This document shows positions 18,663 through 26,960 of a stretch of 64,000 nucleotides of DNA, in pieces (positions within the stretch are counted from its first letter, which is position 1; each line of letters starts with the position of its first letter). The stretch is from positions 62,001 through 126,000 of the forward strand of contig NZ_JAHLPM010000001.1 in NCBI RefSeq assembly GCF_018917865.1, given 5' to 3'. A program made the position numbers and the translations under genes. A model generated the notes under the pieces. It was not told where the DNA came from, made no database searches, and saw nothing but the letters and a program-made list of their open reading frames with translations. This DNA comes from Tissierella simiarum. Its GTDB lineage: Bacteria; Bacillota; Clostridia; Tissierellales; Tissierellaceae.

Positions 18663-19175
18663 TCATTTTTCAGCATATAAGGCTTTTAATTTTTTTCTTG
18701 CCCTAAAAATAGTGATCTTCACTTTAGCTAAACTCATTTCCAACACCTCTGAAATCTCCTTATAAGACATTTGCTGAAATGCATATAAATAAAGTATGTT
18801 TTTTTGATTTTCATCTAATTTATTAAAACTCTTCATAAAATTTTCTTCTTTTTCTTTGTTTATAACAATTTCTTCAGGAGAAATAGTGGAAGAAGTATCA
18901 TAATTGGTGTAAATATTTCTATTATTTTTTCTAATGTAATCTACAGACTTATTGTGTATAATAGAGAATAAATAAGATTTCAATGTACTATAATTTTTCA
19001 GTCTTTCTCTATATACATAAAAGATGGCAAAACTATCTTGAACAATATCTTCCGCTGCATAATAATCTTTGAGTATATTCAATGCAAAGTTCACAGCTTC
19101 TTTTCTATATTTAAGAACAAATTCTTCAAAAGCCTCTTCATTTCCATCCTTTAATAATTGTAACTGTTCATCCAC
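18663..19175 (-). CDS. ECF-type RNA polymerase sigma factor
   Basis: 170 residues with sigma region 2 (AEDIVQDSFAIFYVYRERL, then LKSYLFSIIHNKSVDYIRK, near 42-85) and region 4 (LDENQKNILYLYAFQQMSYKEISEVL near 120-150, HTH). GTG start at 19175 after AGGAGG. Placed between two ABC export modules on the same strand, it probably responds to an envelope or antimicrobial stress and drives one or both. Its target promoter was not identified. Confidence 0.9.
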   Translation of the reverse strand: MDEQLQLLKDGNEEAFEEFVLKYRKEAVNFALNILKDYYAAEDIVQDSFAIFYVYRERLKNYSTLKSYLFSIIHNKSVDYIRKNNRNIYTNYDTSSTISPEEIVINKEKEENFMKSFNKLDENQKNILYLYAFQQMSYKEISEVLEMSLAKVKITIFRARKKLKALYAEK

Positions 19176-19226
19176 TTTTTCACCTCCTGTATTTCTATAT
19201 TTTTAATTGTATAAGCAAATCCCATT

Positions 19227-19970
19227 TTATTCTTTTTCAGTTTTTATACATGTATATATTAAAAATAAAATACCTAAAGATATAAATGTAAGTCTGCTAT
19301 AAATAAAAGAGTTTGGTATATTTAGAGACATGACTTCCTTCTCTCTTCCAAAAAGCTCTGCAAACGTGGATATTTTTAAAAAATGGGCTCCAAATATATC
19401 TAACCATTGTGGCAAAATATTTGTTGTATCTATAGTCCCTAATAAAAAAGTAATAGGAATTAATCCATATAATAATTTTATATTTATTTTTCCCAAAGTC
19501 ATACTTAATCCTAAAAAGAATATAAAAGAAGGTATAAAAAACAATGCAATAGGTCTTATGAATGTTGAAAATTCATTATAATTGAATAGAACTTTATAAT
19601 ATATAAAACTCATAATAATAGGAATCAATGCTGTTATTATAAACATGACTATTATAGAAGTAGATTTTAATAGATAATACTTACCTTGGGATATTGGTGC
19701 TGAAAACAATATTTTTCTTGCTCTTAACTCTTTTTCATTAAAAATATTAGTCATCATAAATATCATAACACTTATTACTAAAGGTGAAGTTAATTGAATA
19801 AAAAAGGTATAACTCCATTCTGAAAATGGAGCAGTCCCATAATATCCCCCTGTTATCAATCTAGTTAGTGAATCATAAGTCAATGCCATTACTAAGAAAA
19901 TCATATAAAAATATTTCTTTGACATTATAATTTTTTTAATCTCATACTTTAATAAATTAATATTATTCAA
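19227..19970 (-). CDS. ABC-2-type permease (first module)
   Basis: 247-residue protein with six predicted membrane helices. The segment FNEKELRARKILFSAPISQGKY near residue 75 is a typical ABC-2 cytoplasmic loop. TTG start, overlapping the end of the peptidase-permease gene by 8 bp, with AAGGAGG ten bases upstream. Probably the second permease of the module formed with the 22127-23026 ATPase. Confidence 0.8.
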   Translation of the reverse strand: MNNINLLKYEIKKIIMSKKYFYMIFLVMALTYDSLTRLITGGYYGTAPFSEWSYTFFIQLTSPLVISVMIFMMTNIFNEKELRARKILFSAPISQGKYYLLKSTSIIVMFIITALIPIIMSFIYYKVLFNYNEFSTFIRPIALFFIPSFIFFLGLSMTLGKINIKLLYGLIPITFLLGTIDTTNILPQWLDIFGAHFLKISTFAELFGREKEVMSLNIPNSFIYSRLTFISLGILFLIYTCIKTEKE

Positions 19971-22140
19971 TTTCTATATCCTCCTTGGAAAGATTCATTT
20001 CTCTTAGAAACGCCTCATAAGTTAAATCTTTAGATAGATACTTTTTATATACTTTTTCTAGTTCATTTAAAAATCCTTTTTCTCCTAAAATTTCTTCTCC
20101 CTTTAATAACTTAATAGGCATTAAATAATATAGTTCACTCTGAATCTTTTCCATTTCTAGAGATTTCCTATATTTCTCGTTCACTTTGTCCAACATTTCA
20201 CTATTGTTTATATAGTAATAATTTTTTAATTCTCTTACACGATTTTCCCATCTACTTAGCTCCATATTTGATACCATATCTCCAAATTCATTTTGTATAT
20301 ATTTATAGGAAAAATATTGAGCAAGTCCTTCACTCGACCAAGGACTACTCTCAACTACATTAACTCCTGTCCCCCACCACTGATGTGCCATTTCATGAGC
20401 TATAAGACTTATATCCTTTACAAAAATATCTGTCTTCATGCTTATGTCCATAGGCTCAATCTTCCCATTATCATCTATTAATGAGTACATATCTTTATCA
20501 CGATTTAACATATTCTCAGAAATAGTTATAACATTCTCTGATGAATGTCCTCCTCGCTTATACAAAGCAACCTCGGCAATCTTTAAAGGATACGTTTCAG
20601 AATAATACTCTCCAATATTTTCAGTATAATATTTCATTATATTTTTTATATGTTCTTCTATCTTCATACTTTCTACATATTCTTCATGTTTAGGAGAATA
20701 ATAAAACTCTACAGTCATGTTTTGAAAGGTAAACTCAGACTTTTTATATTTACCTCCAAAGGCTCCTATATCTGCAGTATGGGATTCATATTCAAACATC
20801 CATTTTCTCGTACCACCTTTTGTTTCTACATCTATAAGTTTTCCTGGCGTTACCATTGTTAAATAATCTGGTGCAGAATAATATCCCGAAATATTTATAT
20901 AATCTCCTTCTTTAACTAAAGGCCTAAAAATCCAGTTGGAATTTTCAAGTAGATAAATACTATTTTTAGAAATATATCCCGGCATCCCTCTACCCACACC
21001 ATTTTTATCCGATTTTATTTTTCCTCCATAGGAAATAGTTATTTCTACTTTTTCTATATTAGGTACAGGCACTTCAATGGTACTTTCATCCTTCGTCTTT
21101 TTATATTCTATTTCTTTCCCATTAACTTTTATAAAGTCTATTTTTAATCCTTCATTTATATTAAATTTAATTAAATTTGAACCTTTATTTATAAAACTAT
21201 ATGAAACCTCACCGCTCATTTCTCTTTTTTTATTATTAAATATAATTTTAGGATTAAGACCATTTAAATAAACTTTTTCATCAATAATGGTTTCAGAATT
21301 TCTCATTAATTCCATAGTATAAGGTTCTTTTATATAAATGAATCCACTTCCCAATATGGCAGCTATAACTAGTAATACCAGTACTTTACTTTTTACATTG
21401 GTTAGAAATGAATTTCTTAGATTAAATCCATATCTTCTCTTAAACAACAGACCTAAACAAAATATTGAAATACAAATAAAAATCCATAATATCCTATTAT
21501 AAATAATGGTATGTCCTATTGGTTCAAATCCTACAAAATCTGAAACAATATCTATATTTGTCTGCACCCATGTAAGTAAATAATTATGAGAAGTTAAACT
21601 TTTAATAAAAATTACTCCTAAAGTTATAAAACTTATGTCTAAACTATTGGTTAATAAATATAATCCACTTACTATTAATGTAGAAAATAAAAGAGACGGA
21701 AAAAGTACTATCCAATAATTAAATAAATAATAAGAAATATTAATTGGAATAGTATATAAAGACTTTTGTATAGCAATTACCACTATCATTCCAATTAAAG
21801 TCGCCACGATTTCATAAAAAACTATGGCTAAAATTCTAATCATCATTAAATTATAATAATTTATATTAGATTCTATAATTCCTTTACTTCTCTTTCTCAT
21901 GTCCTTATCCAAAGTTAAAACGGTAAACAAGCCAAACAATAAAGAACAAATTGAAGCTCCAAATTTTGCTGAACCAAAAGAAATCGTTGAAGAAGATTCT
22001 CTTATATAAAACAAATCAAAATCATTGGACATGTTTATGGAATTAATACCTATAGTCATAATGATACAGGAAGCCATAATTAAGAATATAATAATCTTAG
22101 ATTTAAACATGAATTTAATTTCATTCTTAAACAAAGACAT
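19963..22140 (-). CDS. ABC permease fused to an M1-type zinc aminopeptidase domain
   Basis: 725 residues from the ATG at 22140, which has GGAGGGG upstream; a longer frame without an RBS begins at 22182. The first ~260 residues hold six or seven membrane helices (ABC-2-like). The rest is extracytoplasmic and ends in an M1-type peptidase domain with zinc motif HEMAHQWW and the downstream ligand Glu in SSEGLAQY. The usual GxMEN exopeptidase motif is replaced by RGGHSSEN. The gene overlaps the ATPase gene by 14 bp and the next permease by 8 bp. Such fusions are known in Firmicute export operons; substrate unknown. Confidence 0.85.
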   Translation of the reverse strand: MSLFKNEIKFMFKSKIIIFLIMASCIIMTIGINSINMSNDFDLFYIRESSSTISFGSAKFGASICSLLFGLFTVLTLDKDMRKRSKGIIESNINYYNLMMIRILAIVFYEIVATLIGMIVVIAIQKSLYTIPINISYYLFNYWIVLFPSLLFSTLIVSGLYLLTNSLDISFITLGVIFIKSLTSHNYLLTWVQTNIDIVSDFVGFEPIGHTIIYNRILWIFICISIFCLGLLFKRRYGFNLRNSFLTNVKSKVLVLLVIAAILGSGFIYIKEPYTMELMRNSETIIDEKVYLNGLNPKIIFNNKKREMSGEVSYSFINKGSNLIKFNINEGLKIDFIKVNGKEIEYKKTKDESTIEVPVPNIEKVEITISYGGKIKSDKNGVGRGMPGYISKNSIYLLENSNWIFRPLVKEGDYINISGYYSAPDYLTMVTPGKLIDVETKGGTRKWMFEYESHTADIGAFGGKYKKSEFTFQNMTVEFYYSPKHEEYVESMKIEEHIKNIMKYYTENIGEYYSETYPLKIAEVALYKRGGHSSENVITISENMLNRDKDMYSLIDDNGKIEPMDISMKTDIFVKDISLIAHEMAHQWWGTGVNVVESSPWSSEGLAQYFSYKYIQNEFGDMVSNMELSRWENRVRELKNYYYINNSEMLDKVNEKYRKSLEMEKIQSELYYLMPIKLLKGEEILGEKGFLNELEKVYKKYLSKDLTYEAFLREMNLSKEDIEIE

Positions 22141-23026
22141 ATTTATCTTCTCCCCCCTCCAACATACAGTATATATAAGCATCTTCTAAGGAAGGAACTA
22201 CTTTTTCAAAAGATGAAGATAAGTTTCTAGATACTACTCTATATCTAGTACCAGTAGGAGTTATAACGGTAGAAGTGATCTTAAATTCTCCTTTTAGTTC
22301 TCTTTCTAAAAACTTTTCTTTATTATTTCCTGTAACTTCTATAACTCCAACATGGTCTATAGCTTTTTTTACCAGTTCGCTAGGTTCCCCTATAAAAAGT
22401 ACTTTTCCTTTATTTATAACAATAATTAGATTACATATAGATTCTACATCTTCAATAATATGCGTAGATAGTATAACTATTTTATCAATGGAGTCTTCTG
22501 AAAAAAGATTTCTAAATTTTATCCTTTCTTCAGGATCAAGTCCTACTGTAGGCTCATCAACTATAAGTAATTCTGGACTATTTAGTATTGCCTGGGCAAT
22601 TCCAACTCTTTGTTTTTGTCCTCCAGAAAGAGTTTTTATTTTAATCCTGCTCTTTTCTTCAAGATTAGTCGTTATTAAAACTCTTTTTATTACTTCTTTT
22701 CTATTTCTTTTTATTCCTTTTAAAGAAGCCATATAGTCTAAATACTCCTCTACTCTTAATTCTTCATATAATCCAAAGTCTTGGGGTAAATACCCTAACC
22801 TCTCTTTTAAATATTTTTCTCTCTTACTTAATGAAATTCCGTCTATCAAAACATCTCCTTCTGTAGGTATGAGTTGTCCTACTAAAATTTTCATTAATGT
22901 ACTTTTCCCAGCTCCATTTGGACCTATAAGTCCAATCATAGCTGGGGTATTTATAGTTAAATTAATATTGTTTAAAGCTTTTATATCCTTATATTTCTTG
23001 CTAAGATTTTGTATTCTTATTTCCAT
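22127..23026 (-). CDS. ABC exporter ATPase (first module)
   Basis: Nucleotide-binding subunit with Walker A GPNGAGKST, Q-loop LPQDFG, signature LSGGQKQR, Walker B LLIVDEPTVGLDPEER and H-loop ILSTHIIEDV. ATG at 23026 is chosen (GGAGGGTG five bases upstream); the frame opens five codons earlier at a TTG. First gene of a minus-strand run reaching to 15741 with gaps under about 60 bp, plausibly one operon containing the ECF sigma factor. Confidence 0.9.
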   Translation of the reverse strand: MEIRIQNLSKKYKDIKALNNINLTINTPAMIGLIGPNGAGKSTLMKILVGQLIPTEGDVLIDGISLSKREKYLKERLGYLPQDFGLYEELRVEEYLDYMASLKGIKRNRKEVIKRVLITTNLEEKSRIKIKTLSGGQKQRVGIAQAILNSPELLIVDEPTVGLDPEERIKFRNLFSEDSIDKIVILSTHIIEDVESICNLIIVINKGKVLFIGEPSELVKKAIDHVGVIEVTGNNKEKFLERELKGEFKITSTVITPTGTRYRVVSRNLSSSFEKVVPSLEDAYIYCMLEGGEDKYVFV

Positions 23027-23072
23027 TTCATCACCCTCCAATATCTATTCGGAAAAAAGAATAAAAAGTTAC

Positions 23073-23122
23073 AAAAAAGTTCAAGATTAAAATATTTTTA
23101 ACACTTTAACCCTGAACTTTTT
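23073..23122 (-). terminator. Hairpin between the broken ABC gene and the export operon
   Basis: AAAAAGTTCA and TGAACTTTTTT form a stem around a ~29-base AT-rich loop on the minus strand, followed by T-rich sequence. Probably terminates transcription from the bacteriocin side. Confidence 0.6.
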
Positions 23123-23156
23123 GATTTTGATTTAGATCTATATATCCTAATAGTTT

Positions 23157-23443
23157 TTACACTACTTTCTCTTTTGACTGCATTGGATAAACATCATCCA
23201 ATTTTTCTCTAATAACATCTTTTAAGTGATGCGTAATAAAAATAACACACAAATCTTCTGCTAATACTAAGTTTTTTTCAATTTCTACTGCATTTTCATC
23301 ATCTAATGCTGATGTACCTTCATCCATAATAATAAATTTAACTTGACGTATAATTGCTCTTGCTAAAGCCAAGCGTTGTTTTTGACCACCAGATAAATTC
23401 TTACCATTTTCTTCGATTATTGTATCTGAATCTTGTGCTGAAA
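23157..23443 (-). pseudogene. C-terminal fragment of an ABC transporter ATPase
   Basis: About 95 residues of an ABC ATPase C-terminal half: signature LSGGQKQRLALARAI, Walker B FIIMDEGTSALD and H-loop FITHHLKDV. Walker A and everything before are absent. The frame is cut exactly at an IS200/IS605-type end hairpin. The TSALDDE style matches a half-transporter with fused membrane and ATPase domains. Non-functional alone. Confidence 0.85.
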
Positions 23444-24345
23444 CTCCCACAGCTAAAGCAGTGGGGTTCTTAGGTACTGTATAGATTTCTTTAATACTCT
23501 CACTATATATCTAATATAGCTACAACATACTAAAACTACCTATATTCCCTAAAACTTTCACTATCAAGCAGCTCTATAACCACATTAGCGATAGTATAAC
23601 ACCCGTTTCAAGACGCTTTTGTATTTATACTTTTATATTCCTATGCTATTTATTAATTTATCGTTACTACTTTTAATTCTTTCTATTTCCTTGTTATGCA
23701 ATTCTTTAAAACTGTCAAATGTTTCAATACACAAATCTCTATCTATCTCTTTTAAATTATCCTTAACATTCATTATTAAAAATACACTATATAAATCTCT
23801 TTATATTTTATATTCTCCAAAATCATTCCATCTTTCATTTAAATCTTTTTTAATATATTTATCTTCTATATGATTATATTGACTAGCTTTTATTGAATGA
23901 GTATCTATTTTTAACAATTCTTCATTATGCCATTTTAGCTTATTATCCAATATAGTTAAAAGCATACTTGGTGCTTTGTTTGCTAAACTCTTACCGAATC
24001 TTTTCTTTTTGTTATATCTGCCAGTCTTTTCATTTATAGTCGTTTCTTTTGTTCTTGCCCGAAGTCCTCTATAATTCATATTCTCAATATATATTTCACT
24101 ACCTAAACTTAATATATAATTTGCTAGTTTTTCATGACTTTGTTTTCTTTGTATTTCTCTTAGTTTATTTCTAGTTCCAATATATCTATTAGATTTAATC
24201 CATTTATCCCTATTTCCACGTTTAATAGTACCATCTTCATTATATTTATTAGAATTATTGGCTCGTCTTTGTCTATCTAATTTTCTTATCTGAAGAAGTG
24301 GGGTTTCCACCCTATTATTGTAATTTTTAACTAGCACAACGAGTT
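23442..24345 (-). mobile_element. Truncated IS200/IS605-type element
   Basis: The right end is a hairpin, AACCCCACTGCTTTAGCTGTGGGAGTT (read on minus, 23442-23468), a form common at clostridial IS605/TnpB element ends. Internal DNA encodes a decayed TnpB C-terminal half. The left end and first half of tnpB are missing. It interrupts an ABC transporter gene whose remnants flank it on both sides. Confidence 0.75.
23636..24337 (-). pseudogene. tnpB (IS605 OrfB-like) C-terminal remnant with internal stop
   Basis: The frame encodes a TnpB-type C-terminal half: KLDRQRRANN, the RuvC-like IYIENMNYRGL with its acidic residue, KSLANKAPSMLLTILDNKL and IKASQYNH. The zinc-ribbon region common in other TnpB is not evident. 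A TAA at 23801-23803 interrupts, after which homologous-looking sequence continues in frame (RDLYSVFLIMNVKDNL to 23636). The N-terminal half is gone. Not expected to be active. Confidence 0.8.
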
Positions 24346-24464
24346 AAGTTAAATATATTACATCCCATTATATTTTCTTTTACTTTCTCAACAAATACCT
24401 CTTGTTCCATAGATAATTCTTTTGAAACTTTGGTCATCAGCTTTCCTAAAAATTGTAATAGTCA
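24346..24464 (-). pseudogene. Fragment of an ABC transporter membrane domain
   Basis: A startless frame reading FLGKLMTKVSKELSMEQEVF and then VEKVKENIMGCNIFN resembles the cytoplasmic coupling helix region of ABC half-transporter membrane domains. It lies on the far side of the tnpB element from the ATPase fragment, in the same orientation, so both are probably remains of one gene. Confidence 0.55.
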
Positions 24465-24467
24465 TAG

Positions 24468-24896
24468 TTATTTCTTTACTTTAATATTCCAATTTGTTCT
24501 TGTATAAACATATATACTAGTAACAATAGTTGAAAAAATCAAAGAAAATATTATTAAAACTATTATCCTTTGAAAACTCATAGTTTTATCTCTACCTATG
24601 TAATTTACATATGTAGATGAGACAAACCATAGGGAAAAAGAAGAAATAAATGTATAAATCTTAATCTTATTAAATTCATCTTTATCTTTATTTTTTAGTA
24701 TTTTATAAGTTATCATTGTAATTAAAGGAACTAAAGATAATACACCTATTGTTTTTACTGAATCCATATAGTTCATCTTAAATCCATATATATATATTAC
24801 ACTTAATAGAATTAATACTATTAAATGTCCAATGATATCTCTATAATAAATTTTTTTGAAACTTTCTATCTTATCAGTATTATTAACTTTCTTCAT
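24468..24896 (-). CDS. Four-helix membrane protein, candidate bacteriocin immunity protein
   Basis: 142 residues from the ATG at 24896 (GGAGG seven bases upstream; the open frame extends 11 codons further without support). Four hydrophobic segments near 23-40, 46-63, 80-97 and 108-128, basic at both ends. Family not recognised. It lies directly downstream of the double-glycine peptide gene on the same strand, past a hairpin, where immunity proteins usually sit. The immunity role is inferred from position and topology only. Confidence 0.65.
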   Translation of the reverse strand: MKKVNNTDKIESFKKIYYRDIIGHLIVLILLSVIYIYGFKMNYMDSVKTIGVLSLVPLITMITYKILKNKDKDEFNKIKIYTFISSFSLWFVSSTYVNYIGRDKTMSFQRIIVLIIFSLIFSTIVTSIYVYTRTNWNIKVKK

Positions 24897-24917
24897 AATA
24901 ATTCCTCCATTTATAGA

Positions 24918-24961
24918 AGGTATTATCAAAAATTAAGATAATATTTTTGATAATACCTTTT
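24918..24961 (-). promoter_or_regulatory. Intergenic hairpin between bacteriocin and membrane protein genes
   Basis: AAGGTATTATCAAAAAT and ATTTTTGATAATACCTT form a strong inverted repeat around about seven bases. On the minus transcript no T-run follows, so it is more likely an mRNA-stabilising or attenuating hairpin that raises the ratio of peptide to downstream protein. Confidence 0.7.
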
Positions 24962-25023
24962 TAGTAAAAATAATCTTATTAAGAAAATTTACTTTCTCTT
25001 AATCTTCATGTTTTGAATAATAT

Positions 25024-25269
25024 CTATGGCAATGCATCCAATATCTTAGTTCCAGAATAACTTAAACCTCCACCAATTATAGCACCTGCAGCACCCCCAA
25101 TAATTGTTCCTACTGGACCGGCTACTGAACCCATTGCCCCTACTGTTTTAGCTCCTGAAATAGCACCACTTATTGTACTAACAGCTGTACTTATTTTACC
25201 ACCTCCATCTAATAGTATTGCTTCATCCATTGTGATTTCTTGAAAATCATTTGTTAAAGCTAACTCCAT
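25024..25269 (-). CDS. Double-glycine leader bacteriocin-like peptide
   Basis: 81 residues. Leader of 23 residues (MELALTNDFQEITMDEAILL, then DGG) matches the class II/C39 double-glycine leader pattern, with cleavage after Gly-Gly. The predicted 58-residue mature peptide is rich in Gly, Ala, Ser and Ile with many GxxxG-like spacings (SGAISGAKTVG; GSVAGPVGTIIGGAAGAIIGGG), has no Cys, and would form a membrane-inserting helix as in two-peptide or glycine-zipper bacteriocins. RBS AGGGGG. A C39 peptidase exporter lies upstream on the same strand. Only one peptide gene was seen. Confidence 0.87.
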   Translation of the reverse strand: MELALTNDFQEITMDEAILLDGGGKISTAVSTISGAISGAKTVGAMGSVAGPVGTIIGGAAGAIIGGGLSYSGTKILDALP

Positions 25270-25778
25270 ATTAAATCCCCCTTTTATTATTTTTATATTA
25301 AACCTTACGGTTCAATTCATTTAATATTTTTAAAGCTCATAATAATATACACATATATAAAAATAAAGAATTATTTTCTTAACTAATTACTGCAATAAAA
25401 CTTAGATTTAAATCTAAATATACTTGGATTACTAAAATATTTGATATTTACAATTACGCTATATCTATTATTTATAATATAATTATTTATCAATTCTAGT
25501 TAGCTATTTAACTTACTAATATATTCTTAAAGCTTTACATTTAGTTTATTCTCTATTCTAATCTTACTCTTGAATTCATAATGATTATTAATATCTATTT
25601 AATTTTTTATTAGCTATCAAACTTCTACATCTAATATATTTTCACCATTAACTATCCCACTTGAATATATACTAGTTAATTAAAATTTATACCTAAGACT
25701 AATAATATTATCAGTTCAAAACTTTTTCATACTAAAATAGTTAGCATAATTTAACTTATCCTTTGAATATGTTTATTT
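25270..25778. other. AT-rich intergenic stretch upstream of the bacteriocin gene
   Basis: About 510 bases with no coding frame or RBS-linked small ORF that I can support. It probably holds the bacteriocin promoter, but no clear -35/-10 pair was found. Confidence 0.5.
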
Positions 25779-26918
25779 TCATTCAAAACTCTGTCCTAAA
25801 ATCCCTTTTGTAATTATTTCATCATATATAAAAAGGTCACAGTATAACTTATAATATTCGAACTCTATATTTTCTTTTTCCATTGAAAGCTTGTATACAT
25901 CAATTAGCGGAATTTTCCCTTTTTTATATTGCTTAGATAAATCCAAATATTTTTTATTGTATACATCTAAGGCTTTACCTTTGGCATGCAGAGTATCAAA
26001 TATATAGTTATATTGATTAACTACTTGAAATGCATATACTTTTATTTGATTTTTTGATTTTTCCAAATCAAGGTTTAATGATTTTATTTTTAATTCTATT
26101 TGTTGAACTAATGTGTCTTCTGGACCATAAAGATTAATTAAATCAATTAAATATTTTTCATATGCATCTATTGAATTTTTTATCATAGTAGTCTCGTTAT
26201 TCCTATTAGCAAGTTTTGCTTGAACTATATTTCTATCATAGCTAGATTTTTTATGTTCATATTCAAATACAATACTAAAGTCATCTTTAATACCTGTTTC
26301 TAATTTTATATCAGCTAATATTTGTTCATTAATATTATTATAATAATTGATTTCTGAAGATATAGACTCAATTTGAGTTTTTAAATCATCTATAGTTGTT
26401 TTAGTCGTATAACCTCTATTAAATTTAATTATTTCTATGTCTAATAAACTCTTTAAATATTTTTTTGTTGCATTGCTATAAGCAATTCTTTTATCATTTA
26501 TGAGTAAGGATAGGCATTTTTTCTTGAATTCAAGCTCTGCGATATCTTTTGAGTCATTTATTAATTCTTCTTTATTTTCCTTATAATATTTAGAATTATT
26601 TTTTTTTAGTTCTAGCTCTATTCTTTGTATAAAATCTTCATCTTTCAATATATCAAGCTGTTGTAAATATATATCGTAATTCAATGCTTCTAATTCATAA
26701 TTAATGTCTATCTGCTGATAATTACTACTATTTCTCTTAAAAGATTCCACCAGCTCACCTAAAGTTTTTTTAGACGTTGTTCTTTCAGCATATATACTAT
26801 GATGACCTTGACCAAATTCATGGTCTCTATATTCAACATTATTAATTCCAAAGCACGGTATGCTTTTAAATATCATAGGTATGATTAATAAAAAACAAAA
26901 TAATTGTCTTTTCTTCAT
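25779..26918 (-). CDS. Secreted TolC-like coiled-coil protein of the export system
   Basis: 379 residues: a signal peptide (MKKRQLFCFLLIIPMIFKS, cleavage near residue 25), then long amphipathic helices in two similar halves, the layout of TolC/outer-membrane-factor proteins (for example GYTTKTTIDDLKTQIESISS and KGKIPLIDVYKLSMEKEN, matching the LxxG..s..dvl.a motifs of the family). It follows the HlyD-type gene by 42 bp, completing a type I secretion-like set. In a single-membrane Firmicute a true outer-membrane channel is unexpected, so it may span the wall or act as a periplasm-like tether. ATG start, AAGGAG RBS. Confidence 0.75.
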   Translation of the reverse strand: MKKRQLFCFLLIIPMIFKSIPCFGINNVEYRDHEFGQGHHSIYAERTTSKKTLGELVESFKRNSSNYQQIDINYELEALNYDIYLQQLDILKDEDFIQRIELELKKNNSKYYKENKEELINDSKDIAELEFKKKCLSLLINDKRIAYSNATKKYLKSLLDIEIIKFNRGYTTKTTIDDLKTQIESISSEINYYNNINEQILADIKLETGIKDDFSIVFEYEHKKSSYDRNIVQAKLANRNNETTMIKNSIDAYEKYLIDLINLYGPEDTLVQQIELKIKSLNLDLEKSKNQIKVYAFQVVNQYNYIFDTLHAKGKALDVYNKKYLDLSKQYKKGKIPLIDVYKLSMEKENIEFEYYKLYCDLFIYDEIITKGILGQSFE

Positions 26919-26960
26919 AATTAAGCTCCTTAACTGGTATCCTAACGCATAAAATGTCTA

